Shown: in pieces, positions 7,200-16,035 of the stretch
Numbering within the stretch: the stretch's first letter is position 1
Layout of the letters: each line of letters begins with the position of its first letter
Assembly (NCBI RefSeq): GCF_014652375.1
Contig: NZ_BMYR01000007.1
Coordinates: forward strand, 124,001-188,000
DNA: 64,000 nt
Source: Alishewanella tabrizica
GTDB lineage: Bacteria > Pseudomonadota > Gammaproteobacteria > Enterobacterales > Alteromonadaceae
Direction: 5' to 3'
The notes under the pieces: generated by a model
Database searches by the model: none
The model's input: the letters and a program-made list of their open reading frames with translations, nothing else
What the model was told of the DNA's origin: nothing
Position numbers and translations under genes: made by a program

Positions 7200-9803
7200 A
7201 TGAACCGATTCTTTTTACTTATTGTCCTGAGTATTTTTAGCCGTTGCGCCTTAGCCAATATTACCACGCAAGCACAACTCGCCGAATTTACCCAAAATAC
7301 CGCGTTATGGTTTAGTACTACTAATAATCTTCTCGCCACGCCCGCCACCTTTACCGGTGCAATTGAGTTAGAGAATCACAGTCGCTTACCCTTAGCTGCG
7401 GGCAATACCCAATGGGTTATTTATTTTCATCTTATTCGTAAAATACACGATAGTGAAAGCCAAGGGCTGAAAATTGAACATGTTCAGGGTGATTTACACC
7501 GCATCACACCCACCAATAACTTTGCCGGCCTTGCATCAGGTAAAAAGCTAACCGTACCCTTTGAATCTGCTCCGTGGATGATTAGCTATAGCGACTTTAT
7601 GCCCAGAGCTTTTATGGTAATAGACGGCTTAGCGCCAGAAATATTTGCCAATACGGATACGGAAGACTGGCAACAATTTGTAAGACCACTTGTGACTCGT
7701 CAACAACAGCTTCGTCATATTGATCAAGGCGATCTGATCCCTACGGTGACGAACGCTGCACGCTATGAACGGCATCAGCGTGAACCTAAACCCGCTACTA
7801 ACAACGCCGCATTCATGTCAGAGCAAAGTGTAGCCACCCGAATTATTCCCAAAGTGCAGCAGCTGGTGCAGCATGATGGTATTACTCAACTTGATTCGAG
7901 TTGGCGAATAATCGCGTTAGCAGCACTTCACAACGAAGCTTTTTACTTACAACGGCAATTACAGCAGCTCGGTCTCCCCCAGCTTGAACTAACGAATGTA
8001 CCAGCACAAAAAACGATAGGCCTTACGATTGATAAAGCCCTGCAACACGCGGAGCGTTATCAACTTACAATCACCCCGGAAGCGATTAATATTGTTGGCT
8101 ATGATGCCGCTGCGGTGTTTTATGGTATTCAAAGCTTGTTGGCCTTAATGCCGGTTACCGAGCCAAATGCCAGTGCTAAAGCCACTATGCAGTTACCGAA
8201 TGTGAGCATTGACGATGTGCCACGTTATAGCTGGCGTGGTATGCATTACGATATGGCGCGAAACTTTCACGGTGTTGAAGTCACTAAGCGTTTAATTGCA
8301 CACATGGGTCGATATAAACTGAATAAGTTACATCTGCATTTAACCGAAGATGAAGGATGGCGCCTGGAGATCCCTGGCTTACCAGAACTTACCGAGATTG
8401 GTGCCATACGGTGTTTTGATTTAACGGAACAACAGTGTTTGCTGACTCAATTAGGCAGCGGCCCTCATCCGTCGGCCTCAGGTAATGGTTATTTTCGTCG
8501 TGCTGACTTTATTGAATTACTTAAATACGCTCGGGAGCACCATATACAGGTGATCCCAGAAGTCGATTTACCCAGCCATGCGCGAGCCGCCATTAAAGCG
8601 ATGGAAGTTCGCTATCAACGATTACTGGCAGCAGGTAAACCGGAAGACGCATTACGCTATCGTTTAACGGAAGACAACGATCTGTCTCGATATCTTACCG
8701 TACAGAATTACAATGATAATGCCGTGAATGTTTGCTTGGACTCAACTTACCGCTTTGTTGATAAAGTGATTGCTGAAATACAATTGATGTATCAAGAAGC
8801 CGGTGTAACCTTAGAGATATTCCATATGGGCGGTGATGAAGTTGGCAAAGGTGCTTGGGAAAAAGCGCCTTCTTGCCAACAGCTTATTGCTAACCATCCT
8901 AAAGTAAACAGTGTTGCTGATTTTAAACCGTATTTTATTAATAAGGTGGCCGAATTGACCAACCAACGAGGCTTGGGTATGGCAGCCTGGGAAGATGGAT
9001 TAATGGCCGATCCTCATACGCCCTTTCCTCGTTCACAATTTAATAATGAACAGGTGATTGTAAATGCTTGGGATAATATTTGGGAATGGGGCTATGGTGA
9101 TCGGGCTTATGTGTTTGCGAATCAGGGGTATCACGTTGTACAGTCGCCGGGAACCCATCTTTATTTTGATCATCCGCAAGAAGCCCACCCCGAAGAGCGC
9201 GGCTTTTATTGGGCGACGCGCTACAATGACACCGAACGCGTGTTCTTTTATCGGCCAGACCATTTATATCACAATGCCGAATTTAAGCGCGATGGCACTC
9301 CGATCACCGATTTAGCGGCCTTAGTGGGTCGCCCATTACCTGCATTAGAAAAACCTGAAAATATGTTAGGTATTCAAGGCCAGGTATGGAGTGAAACCAT
9401 TCGTACCCCTGCGCAATTAGAACAAATGATTTACCCAAGATTGTTGGCCTTGGCCGAACGCGCTTGGCATAAAGCCCCTTGGGAGCCAGAAAAAACAAAT
9501 GCCTTGGCGAAAGCCGATTGGCAGAGCTTCTCAGCTCGCTTAAGCGCAGTAGAATTGGTACGCCTGCAACACAGTGGCAGCTTACATTATTTACCGCCGC
9601 CAGGCGCCTTGCTACAACAAACAAAATGGCATGCTAATGTGGCTTGGCCACACTTACACATAGAGTTCAGCTTAGATCAAGGCCAACATTGGCAGCACTA
9701 CCAGCAACCTTTAGCGAGCCAAGATAAGCCTATTTTACTGCGTAGCCGCCTAGGTAAGCTAACTAGCCGAACGCTTGTACTTGAGCCAGTTACCTTGCAC
9801 TAG
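7200..9803 (+). CDS. Exported GH20 beta-N-acetylhexosaminidase
   Basis: Releases terminal GlcNAc from chitooligosaccharides outside the cytoplasm. The 867-residue protein begins with a signal peptide (about residues 1-19, cleavage near CALA|NI). Domains in order: an N-terminal carbohydrate-binding-like beta domain (about 30-180), the GH20 beta domain (about 210-330), the catalytic barrel starting near YSWRGMHYDMAR, and a C-terminal Ig-like domain. The GH20 catalytic pair is D546-E547 in HMGGDEVGKG. It is divergent from the GlcNAc kinase gene and shares the NagR operator at 7097. Its product would feed NagP. The stop codon runs into a 19-bp tandem repeat array. Confidence 0.95.
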   Translation: MNRFFLLIVLSIFSRCALANITTQAQLAEFTQNTALWFSTTNNLLATPATFTGAIELENHSRLPLAAGNTQWVIYFHLIRKIHDSESQGLKIEHVQGDLHRITPTNNFAGLASGKKLTVPFESAPWMISYSDFMPRAFMVIDGLAPEIFANTDTEDWQQFVRPLVTRQQQLRHIDQGDLIPTVTNAARYERHQREPKPATNNAAFMSEQSVATRIIPKVQQLVQHDGITQLDSSWRIIALAALHNEAFYLQRQLQQLGLPQLELTNVPAQKTIGLTIDKALQHAERYQLTITPEAINIVGYDAAAVFYGIQSLLALMPVTEPNASAKATMQLPNVSIDDVPRYSWRGMHYDMARNFHGVEVTKRLIAHMGRYKLNKLHLHLTEDEGWRLEIPGLPELTEIGAIRCFDLTEQQCLLTQLGSGPHPSASGNGYFRRADFIELLKYAREHHIQVIPEVDLPSHARAAIKAMEVRYQRLLAAGKPEDALRYRLTEDNDLSRYLTVQNYNDNAVNVCLDSTYRFVDKVIAEIQLMYQEAGVTLEIFHMGGDEVGKGAWEKAPSCQQLIANHPKVNSVADFKPYFINKVAELTNQRGLGMAAWEDGLMADPHTPFPRSQFNNEQVIVNAWDNIWEWGYGDRAYVFANQGYHVVQSPGTHLYFDHPQEAHPEERGFYWATRYNDTERVFFYRPDHLYHNAEFKRDGTPITDLAALVGRPLPALEKPENMLGIQGQVWSETIRTPAQLEQMIYPRLLALAERAWHKAPWEPEKTNALAKADWQSFSARLSAVELVRLQHSGSLHYLPPPGALLQQTKWHANVAWPHLHIEFSLDQGQHWQHYQQPLASQDKPILLRSRLGKLTSRTLVLEPVTLH

Positions 9804-9875
9804 CCTTGTTAGGTCGCACTAGCCTTGTTACGTTGCTCTAGCCCTGTTACGTTGCTCTAGCCCTGTTGCGTTGCA
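9800..9875. repeat. Four tandem 19-bp repeats at the hexosaminidase stop
   Basis: Four consecutive 19-base units of CTAGCCYTGTTRSGTYGCW start at 9800, 9819, 9838 and 9857. The first unit contains the TAG stop codon of the hexosaminidase gene, and the final coding bases resemble a decayed further unit. The array seems to have grown by duplication of the gene's own 3' end. Confidence 0.85.
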
Positions 9876-10145
9876 CTAGGTTTGGCATCGCGATTAATTA
9901 AGAGTACTTGCGCTGCTTAAGGCGCAACAGGGTGACTTAGTGACCAATGCACTAAAGTACGTTTGATAGCAACAGGTTATGCCTGTTACAAGAGGGTTTG
10001 CTCAAGATAGTTAGAGGTATTATGACCAAGCTCGTGATTACTGCAGCTAAGGTCAAGGATGATTTTCATAATGTCTAAAGCAAAAAAAGGTTGATACATC
10101 CATGTATCAACCTTTTACACCAGGGAAAACGCGTAGAGAAAAGCG
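9804..10145. other. Non-coding gap after the hexosaminidase gene
   Basis: This 342-base gap between convergent genes contains the remaining 19-bp repeats (to 9875) and the strong hairpin terminator at 10082-10116. Between them, roughly 9880-10080, I see no plausible coding frame and no strong structure. Confidence 0.7.
10082..10116 (-). terminator. Strong intrinsic terminator of the TonB-dependent receptor gene
   Basis: A perfect 15-base-pair hairpin (AAAAGGTTGATACAT / ATGTATCAACCTTTT, two bases between the arms) is followed on the minus strand by seven T's. It lies 30 bases beyond the receptor stop codon. The opposite strand carries four T's after the stem, so it may also stop readthrough from the hexosaminidase gene. 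Confidence 0.93.
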
Positions 10146-12821
10146 TTAGAACGCCATTCGGACACCAGCAACAAAGCGACGACCGTTTTCATAGATAGAA
10201 AATAAGCGCGCTGGATCCGTGTTGTATTCGGTAACCCGCTCATTGGTTAGATTTATCGCTTCAAACGACAGCACTACACTGTCCGTTAAATTGTAGTTAA
10301 TGCTGGCATCAACCTGACCATAGGCATCATTCCACAATTCATCGCCATTGAAATGTAACCCTTTATACCATTCGGTACGATAGTTATACATCAAACGCAC
10401 ACTGAATAAATCTGTTTCATAATAACCACTTACGTTATACATATGCTTTGACGTACCCTCAACTAAACCGGAGCCTGGCTTGGTAAGATCACGTTCTTCA
10501 TCTCGTTTAGCGTCGGTATAGGTGTAATTAGCCATTACCCCAAAATCGCCAAAAGCCTGCTGATAGCTCAGCTCCATCCCTTGCGTTTGTCCACCAGGGC
10601 CATTCGTCGGCCGCGTAAAGGTCACATCAACTAGCCGCTCTTCTTGCTCCCAGTAGCGCTGCCCAGTAAATGTAGAGAAACTGCGATAGCTCTTAACATC
10701 TTTAATAAAGTACGTTGCGGCAAATACCGATGATGGATTGAAATACCATTCATAACTTAAATCAAATTGATCAACAATCTGAGGCTTTAACAATGGGTTA
10801 CTAGCTGTACCCGTTGGCTGCGCAACATTTAATGAGCCATAACTGACAGAGGTAGAAATATCATTCCAATTTTGCCGAGCCATAACTCGCGCTGCACCAA
10901 AACGTAATAAGGAATCGGTCGTTAAATCAAACGCGATGTTAAAGCTGGGTAAGACTTCTTTATAGTTGTTATTTACCTCAACCCAAGCGAGTTCTGCCGG
11001 ACGAAGCCACTCGCGATCAATAGTTAAAAAGCCCCAACTATCATCAGAAAACTCGTAGCCACCTGAGGTTTGACGGGTATCCACATAGCGTACGCCTAAG
11101 TTACCGCGAAAGCCCTCGCCTTCGAAATCGCCTTGTAAATACAGGGCAGTAATATCTTCTTCAACGGCCCAGTTCTCCGCTAAAATTAGCGATTTAGCAT
11201 AATCGGCCTTTACGCCGTTTAAGCCAACAAAGGCAATTTCTTCCATACGTTCGCGATTATGAATAACTTGCTGACCTAAATTACCATTTACCGCGGCATT
11301 AATATTTTGTGTGCCGGTCGTTAAATTACATTGGGCTAACGTTGGGCAAGTATTGAAAATATACTGCAAATAAACAGGCCAATCTGGGGCTAAACTTGCA
11401 TCTGATAGCGTGTTAGGTCCATGCCAACTGTAAGCCGTGCGGCTTTGAGTGCGCTCAGCAGCACGCAGTTTAATACCGGTTTTAATCTGCTTGAAAACAC
11501 CATAATCGACTGGAAGACTTAAATCTAACTGTCCATAATTTTCTTCATCCGTGGTCGGCTTTTCGCCACCCCAGATCCATCCAGCACGAAATTGTGCAGG
11601 ATCCGCTGCATTTACATTGGTACTGGCGCTTGGTGTATTGCCGCGTAAATCAAAATTATATCCTGTGGTCGCGCCATATTCCCAAGAGGTTTCGCGCAGA
11701 GTACCGCCTTTAGCGCGTGTTGTACCAAATTGACCATGCAACTCGTAGTTGTCTGCACGGTAAGTTAAATCAAAATCTAAGCCTTTAGTTTCTGTTGACG
11801 CAACCCGATTAATAAAGTTGTAGGCTGAAGTGCCCCCTGCTGCCACAGTTCCTGCAACAACACTATTATTCACTAAGCTGGTATTACCAAGTAATGCCGC
11901 ATCGTTATTGATAAATACCAACCAGTTGGCATTTTGGTTATTGGCATCAACTTTAGAGTGCAGTGCATTGACTGTCATGTCAAAATTGGCAGAGGGTGCA
12001 TATTGAAATGAAGCAAATAAGGTTTCGCGTTCACGTTGCTGTTCAAACCGTGGCACCCCAATATGACTGGGTAAACGGGCATCTAACCCCGGGTTTTTCG
12101 GCCAACCTAAAATCTCAAACCCTTCACGCACCACGGTGCGATCTTGTTTTATCGCAGAAACCAGTATGCCTACTGTGTCATCCGTATTTTTCCACGAATA
12201 CAAACCAGACAATTGTGGATCCCACTCTCCTGACATTTCAGAATATTGCCCTTCAACGGATAAATTGGCGCTGTTTGCGTCTAATTCCAACGGTTTACGG
12301 GTTCTTAATATCACAGTACCGCCGATAGAACCTTCGTCAATACTGGCCATTGGCGATTTATACACTTCCAAATCAGAAACAAGGGCTGAAGGCAGCATGG
12401 TATAGTTAAAGCTACGTCCAGGATTATCCAAAATAAACCAATCCGCTGTCGCGACGGTTTGGCCATTTAACAATGTACGATTGGTGGCAGAACTTGCACC
12501 ACGAATGGTAATTTTTTCGCCTTCACCAAATTCACGGCTTACGCCAACACCGGTGATCCGAGATAATGATTCGGCAACGTTACGATCTGGAAATTTACCA
12601 ATATCTTCCGCAGTAACCACATCAACGACGGCATCAGAGTAACGTTTAGCATTTAGGTTTGCTTGTTGTGATGCTTTAATACCCCGGATCTGAATAACTT
12701 CGACAGCCTCATCAGTGTTTGCCGCGTTTTCAGCATAAGAAAGCGACGCTACGCCAAGCCCGCTGGTTATTAAAGCTGCTTTTACTGCTAAGGCACAAAT
12801 GCCGATCTTTTGGTTAAGCAT
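10146..12821 (-). CDS. TonB-dependent receptor for GlcNAc/chitooligosaccharide uptake
   Basis: Outer-membrane receptor of 891 residues. It starts MLNQKIGICALAVKAALITS, a signal peptide with cleavage near SYA|EN. The plug domain follows, with DAVVDVVTAEDIGKFPDRNV and ESLSRITGVGV, then a long beta-barrel ending in the classic terminal aromatic (GVRMAF). This is the CarbP-like class common in chitin loci of Alteromonadales. An in-frame extension up to 12983 exists, but I chose the ATG at 12821: it has a GGGAG ribosome site and places the NagR operator and promoter upstream rather than inside the gene. The substrate is inferred from the operator and neighbours. Confidence 0.92.
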   Translation of the reverse strand: MLNQKIGICALAVKAALITSGLGVASLSYAENAANTDEAVEVIQIRGIKASQQANLNAKRYSDAVVDVVTAEDIGKFPDRNVAESLSRITGVGVSREFGEGEKITIRGASSATNRTLLNGQTVATADWFILDNPGRSFNYTMLPSALVSDLEVYKSPMASIDEGSIGGTVILRTRKPLELDANSANLSVEGQYSEMSGEWDPQLSGLYSWKNTDDTVGILVSAIKQDRTVVREGFEILGWPKNPGLDARLPSHIGVPRFEQQRERETLFASFQYAPSANFDMTVNALHSKVDANNQNANWLVFINNDAALLGNTSLVNNSVVAGTVAAGGTSAYNFINRVASTETKGLDFDLTYRADNYELHGQFGTTRAKGGTLRETSWEYGATTGYNFDLRGNTPSASTNVNAADPAQFRAGWIWGGEKPTTDEENYGQLDLSLPVDYGVFKQIKTGIKLRAAERTQSRTAYSWHGPNTLSDASLAPDWPVYLQYIFNTCPTLAQCNLTTGTQNINAAVNGNLGQQVIHNRERMEEIAFVGLNGVKADYAKSLILAENWAVEEDITALYLQGDFEGEGFRGNLGVRYVDTRQTSGGYEFSDDSWGFLTIDREWLRPAELAWVEVNNNYKEVLPSFNIAFDLTTDSLLRFGAARVMARQNWNDISTSVSYGSLNVAQPTGTASNPLLKPQIVDQFDLSYEWYFNPSSVFAATYFIKDVKSYRSFSTFTGQRYWEQEERLVDVTFTRPTNGPGGQTQGMELSYQQAFGDFGVMANYTYTDAKRDEERDLTKPGSGLVEGTSKHMYNVSGYYETDLFSVRLMYNYRTEWYKGLHFNGDELWNDAYGQVDASINYNLTDSVVLSFEAINLTNERVTEYNTDPARLFSIYENGRRFVAGVRMAF

Positions 12822-12864
12822 GGGATTCTCCCGTTCCTGTTCTGGTAGTCTTGTTTTTATGTTT

Positions 12865-12880
12865 ATGACAACGCTGTCAT
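12865..12880. promoter_or_regulatory. NagR operator of the TonB-dependent receptor gene
   Basis: ATGACAACGCTGTCAT contains the 14-base NagR palindrome (12866-12879) plus one further paired base on each side. It starts about seven bases downstream of the predicted -10 box, so bound repressor would cover the transcription start. Confidence 0.88.
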
Positions 12881-12886
12881 AAAGTA

Positions 12887-12915
12887 ACCATACACAAAAA
12901 AATCTGGCTTTGCAA
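12887..12915 (-). promoter_or_regulatory. Sigma-70-type promoter of the TonB-dependent receptor gene
   Basis: On the minus strand TTGCAA (12915-12910) and TATGGT (12892-12887) are separated by exactly 17 bases. The expected start point falls in the NagR operator immediately downstream. The match and the arrangement together make this the best-defined promoter in the nag locus. Confidence 0.7.
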
Positions 12916-13128
12916 ACAGCATAAGCTGTTTTTTTAATCAGGGGGGCATAATTGCGAGGTAACAAGGGCTCAGGTGCAAACACATTTCACTTTCCTAAAG
13001 TTATACAAGCTAACTTAAGTCAATAAAATTCAACGAAATAAACAACATACAACCTTGCCATCAGCCATTGTTTTAGCTGAAAAAATACTATGCCTTTGAT
13101 AGCCGTTATCGACATATCGCAAAATTAA

Positions 13129-13142
13129 TTGTAATGCTGTCA
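13129..13142. promoter_or_regulatory. Degenerate NagR-like site upstream of nagR
   Basis: TTGTAATGCTGTCA matches 10 of 14 positions of the NagR palindrome; the right half GCTGTCA is intact and the left half is lost. It lies about 120 bases before the nagR start. It could be a weak autoregulatory site or a relic. Confidence 0.35.
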
Positions 13143-13172
13143 ATTCTTCTAGGCGATAACTGTACAATATTA

Positions 13173-13189
13173 ATGACTAGCGCTGTCAT
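13173..13189. promoter_or_regulatory. Altered-spacing NagR-like site upstream of nagR
   Basis: ATGACTAGCGCTGTCAT keeps the outer half-sites ATGAC and TGTCAT but has one extra base in the centre compared with the three strong operators. It is 73 bases before the nagR start, a sensible place for autoregulation with reduced affinity. Confidence 0.45.
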
Positions 13190-13262
13190 ATCGATATAAA
13201 CTAATTGCGATTATCTGATAATCAATCGCATAATAGCCGCAGACTAACTACTTGAAGATAAG

Positions 13263-14279
13263 ATGAAAGTAACGATTAATGATGTAGCAAAATTGGCCGG
13301 TGTATCCATTAAAACGGTGTCTCGCGTGATGAACAATGAACCTTCTGTTCGTCAGGATACTGTAGACAAAGTTATGGCGGCAGTTAAGCAATTACAGTAC
13401 CAACCCAATGCAGCGGCACGCAATCTGGCCAGCAGCAAGTCTTATAGCATTGGCTATGTGTACGATAATCCCAATGCGTATTACATTATTGATATGCAAA
13501 ATGGTTTATTAGAAGCTTGCCGTAAACATGGTTATGAATTGTTAATTCACCCTACCAATGCTAAATCGACAAACATCGTTAATGAAGTGCTTGATCTGGT
13601 TGAACGCTCACGTTTAGCGGGGTTGGTATTAACTCCGCCATTTTCTGAGATGCCGGAACTTGCCGCTGAGCTCGATAAAAAGGGCATTGATTTCGTTAGA
13701 ATTATCTCTGGTTCTACCCCCTCAGACAAACTCAAAAACTGTGTGTTAATTGATGACTTCACCGCCGCGTTTAGAATTACAAATCATTTACTGGATCAGG
13801 GACACAGTAAATTAGCGTTTTTATGTGGTGATGAGGAGCACAGCTCTAGTGGCGAGCGATTAGCCGGTTTTAAAGCGGCTTTAACTAAAAGAGGCATAAC
13901 CTTAAACGACGATTATATTATTCCAGGCACATATTCATTTGAGTCTGGCGTGCAAGGTGCGCAAACACTCTTAGCAATGGCTGACAAACCCAGTGCAATC
14001 TTTGCCTGTAATGATGAAATTGCTGCTGGAGCGCTATTTTGCGCAAGACTCTCACACATTAACATTCCAGCACAATTGGCTATTGCCGGTTTTGAAAACA
14101 GCCCGTTTTCACGTCAAACGTGGCCACCTCTAACAACGGCGAACCAACCGAATAGCATTATTGCCTGCCAAGCGGCTGAATTATTATTTAAAGCCTGTAA
14201 ACAGACATCTGCTAATGCTAATTTTGAGCAACCTGTCTTTGTACCGGAACTCCTAGTACGCGAATCAACACGCGCTTAA
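13263..14279 (+). CDS. nagR: LacI-family repressor of the GlcNAc regulon
   Basis: A 338-residue LacI/GalR protein. The N-terminal helix-turn-helix covers residues 3-25 (VTINDVAKLAGVSIKTVSRV), followed by the hinge helix with AAARNLAS near 50-58 and a periplasmic-binding-protein-like sugar-sensing domain. Motifs such as AIFACNDEIAAGAL and the family's closing LLVRESTRA are present. NagR of this type represses nag genes and is released by a GlcNAc-derived ligand; the exact ligand here is unknown. It is divergent from the receptor gene. Its three strong target palindromes lie at 2469, 7097 and 12866. It converges with the RNase J-like gene with eight bases between the stops. Confidence 0.93.
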   Translation: MKVTINDVAKLAGVSIKTVSRVMNNEPSVRQDTVDKVMAAVKQLQYQPNAAARNLASSKSYSIGYVYDNPNAYYIIDMQNGLLEACRKHGYELLIHPTNAKSTNIVNEVLDLVERSRLAGLVLTPPFSEMPELAAELDKKGIDFVRIISGSTPSDKLKNCVLIDDFTAAFRITNHLLDQGHSKLAFLCGDEEHSSSGERLAGFKAALTKRGITLNDDYIIPGTYSFESGVQGAQTLLAMADKPSAIFACNDEIAAGALFCARLSHINIPAQLAIAGFENSPFSRQTWPPLTTANQPNSIIACQAAELLFKACKQTSANANFEQPVFVPELLVRESTRA

Positions 14280-14287
14280 AGCCGCCA

Positions 14288-15667
14288 TTAATTGTCTATC
14301 GCAATTCGCCCGGCTTTGACAAAATTTTGCCAGCAGCGAGCTTGTGGTGCTAATACAAAAAGATCGCCATTTTGACCAAGCAGTTGCTGTGGCACGCCTG
14401 CTTGACGCGCAACAGCGGCATTCGCTTGCATATGCGGCAGTTCGCCATGCACGGGAACCGCAATCGCGGGTTTCACATATCGATAGAGTAAATCGAGTTC
14501 GCCCTGATTAGGGTGACCAGAAACATGAATAGGCAACAAGGTATCACTGGGTTGCAGTACCTGTATTTTTTTTGCTTTAAACTTATCAATTAAGCGGCTT
14601 ATTAGCATTTCGTTGCCGGGGATCATAATGGCACTGAAAATAACTAAATCGTTTTCTTCGAGTAATAGATGCGGATGACGATCTTCAGCCAGCTTAGTTA
14701 AGGCGGCTCGGGGCTCTCCCTGACTTCCGGTTGCCACAACTAATACTTCTTCTGGCGGTAAAAAGCCAATATGCCCCACGTCAATCAGCGGAATATCTTC
14801 TGGCCAAAAACCACATTGTCTGGCAGCGCCCAGCATATTTTCCATGGCACGACCGAATAATGCTAAATACCGACCACTTTGCTGCGCCACACGGCCAAGG
14901 CTGATTAATCGGCCAATATTGCTGCTAAAACCACTGACGACAACCCGTTGTTTAACCGGCTTAATCACTTCTAAAAGTGCCTGATAACAGGCTGTTTCAG
15001 ATAATGAAAAACCGCTTTTTAACGCATTAGTAGAATCGCACACCATGGCAGTAATGCCTTGTTTAGCCAAGCGTTTAAATACCTGAGGTTTAAATGCCCG
15101 TCCCAAAATAGGCGCAGCATCCATTTTCCAGTCTGCGGTATGAAACACCTTACCCGCTTCAGTGCTAATTAATAACGCTTGCGGCTCAGGTATCGAGTGC
15201 GTAATGTTTAACCAATTGATCAAAAACGGACCACACTGACAGGTGCCTCCAGGTGGGATCTCGATTATCGGCATCTCGGTAGAAAGACCACTGCGGGCAA
15301 TTTTTCGACGCAAAATTTCGGCAGTAAACGGCGTGCAATACACCGGAGCCTGTAAACGTGGCCATAAGTGGATTAATGCGCCGACATGATCCTCATGTGC
15401 ATGCGTTATAATAATGGCAGACAAGCGTTCACGTTGCTGACAAATAAAGCTCGGATCAGCTGCTTGTACTTCTGCGGTAAGCTTTGGCGCAGCAGTGGAT
15501 AAGGGTTGTAATGGATTATAAAACGTGACGCCGCAATCTACCATTAACCACTGGCCATCATGCCCATATAGGTTTAAATTCATGCCAATTTCGCCGCAGC
15601 CTCCCAGCGGCAAAAACCATAAATCTTTTAGCCCGGGCTGCATATCGAATACTACTGCCTTACTCAA
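14288..15667 (-). CDS. RNase J-like metallo-beta-lactamase-fold nuclease
   Basis: A 459-residue beta-CASP/metallo-beta-lactamase-fold protein. It shows the metal motif THAHEDHVGA with H89, H91, D93 and H94, FLPLGGCGEIGMN at the N-terminus as in RNase J, FHTADWKMD further on, and the C-terminal HVSGHPNQGEL and VPVHGE motifs. RNase J1 is about 555 residues, so the C-terminal dimerisation domain is absent or reduced. RNase J-like proteins are minor players in Gammaproteobacteria, which rely on RNase E. The start is TTG, preceded by AAAGGGGG five bases away; the first internal ATG is residue 9. The leader holds a sequence complementary to this ribosome site. Confidence 0.88.
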   Translation of the reverse strand: MSKAVVFDMQPGLKDLWFLPLGGCGEIGMNLNLYGHDGQWLMVDCGVTFYNPLQPLSTAAPKLTAEVQAADPSFICQQRERLSAIIITHAHEDHVGALIHLWPRLQAPVYCTPFTAEILRRKIARSGLSTEMPIIEIPPGGTCQCGPFLINWLNITHSIPEPQALLISTEAGKVFHTADWKMDAAPILGRAFKPQVFKRLAKQGITAMVCDSTNALKSGFSLSETACYQALLEVIKPVKQRVVVSGFSSNIGRLISLGRVAQQSGRYLALFGRAMENMLGAARQCGFWPEDIPLIDVGHIGFLPPEEVLVVATGSQGEPRAALTKLAEDRHPHLLLEENDLVIFSAIMIPGNEMLISRLIDKFKAKKIQVLQPSDTLLPIHVSGHPNQGELDLLYRYVKPAIAVPVHGELPHMQANAAVARQAGVPQQLLGQNGDLFVLAPQARCWQNFVKAGRIAIDN

Positions 15668-15790
15668 AATAGCCCCCTTTAAAGCGGATAACGTGATGTT
15701 TCCGCTGACACAAGTCTATTACGATACCTCACTGACCTCAAGATCCGAGTAGATATGCTTATTCTAAGACTACGGCCAAAGGGGCTATTT
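15665..15790 (-). promoter_or_regulatory. Possible ribosome-site-masking leader of the RNase J-like gene
   Basis: On the minus strand, AAATAGCCCCTTT (15790-15778) lies upstream of AAAGGGGGCTATTT (15680-15667). The latter contains the Shine-Dalgarno sequence and reaches the TTG start. The two can pair over ten continuous bases (GGGGCTATTT) plus three more past a bulged G. If transcription begins upstream of 15790, the mRNA could hide its own ribosome site. The promoter position is not known. Confidence 0.45.
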
Positions 15791-16035
15791 GGGTTTTAGC
15801 TTGTTGCGCATAGCTGATAAGTGACAACATCAGCCGCACGAGTAATCAGGCAACATATTCTACATATGCAGTTTTAAGCATCCACGGCGAACCTGGTTCT
15901 GCTTCTGATCGCCTCTAACAGAATATATTTTACATTGCTAATGTGGTTAAGCATTAAGCAGCATGCTAGAGTGCGCGCAACTCGGTTCCGGGTTAACTCA
16001 ACGTCAATCTTAGTCCCATTTAGGTAGTTAAAACT
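15668..16035. other. Divergent non-coding gap, RNase J-like gene / repeat lipoprotein
   Basis: This 368-base gap separates two divergent genes. It contains the long-range inverted repeat at 15667-15790 described for the RNase J-like leader. The rest (15791-16035) has no convincing gene; promoter elements for both genes must lie here but none matches consensus clearly. Confidence 0.6.

Larger units (their letters stand above)
12822..13262. other. Divergent regulatory gap between the receptor gene and nagR
   Basis: With the shorter receptor start this gap is 441 bases. It holds the receptor promoter and its NagR operator (12865-12915), an AT-rich middle without a convincing gene, and two degenerate NagR-like sites close to nagR at 13129-13142 and 13173-13189. 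Confidence 0.7.

Noticed and set aside
12822..12983. Longer N-terminus for the TonB-dependent receptor
   Set aside because: It would put the NagR operator and promoter inside the coding region and bury the signal peptide 54 residues in; the ATG at 12821 has a ribosome site.
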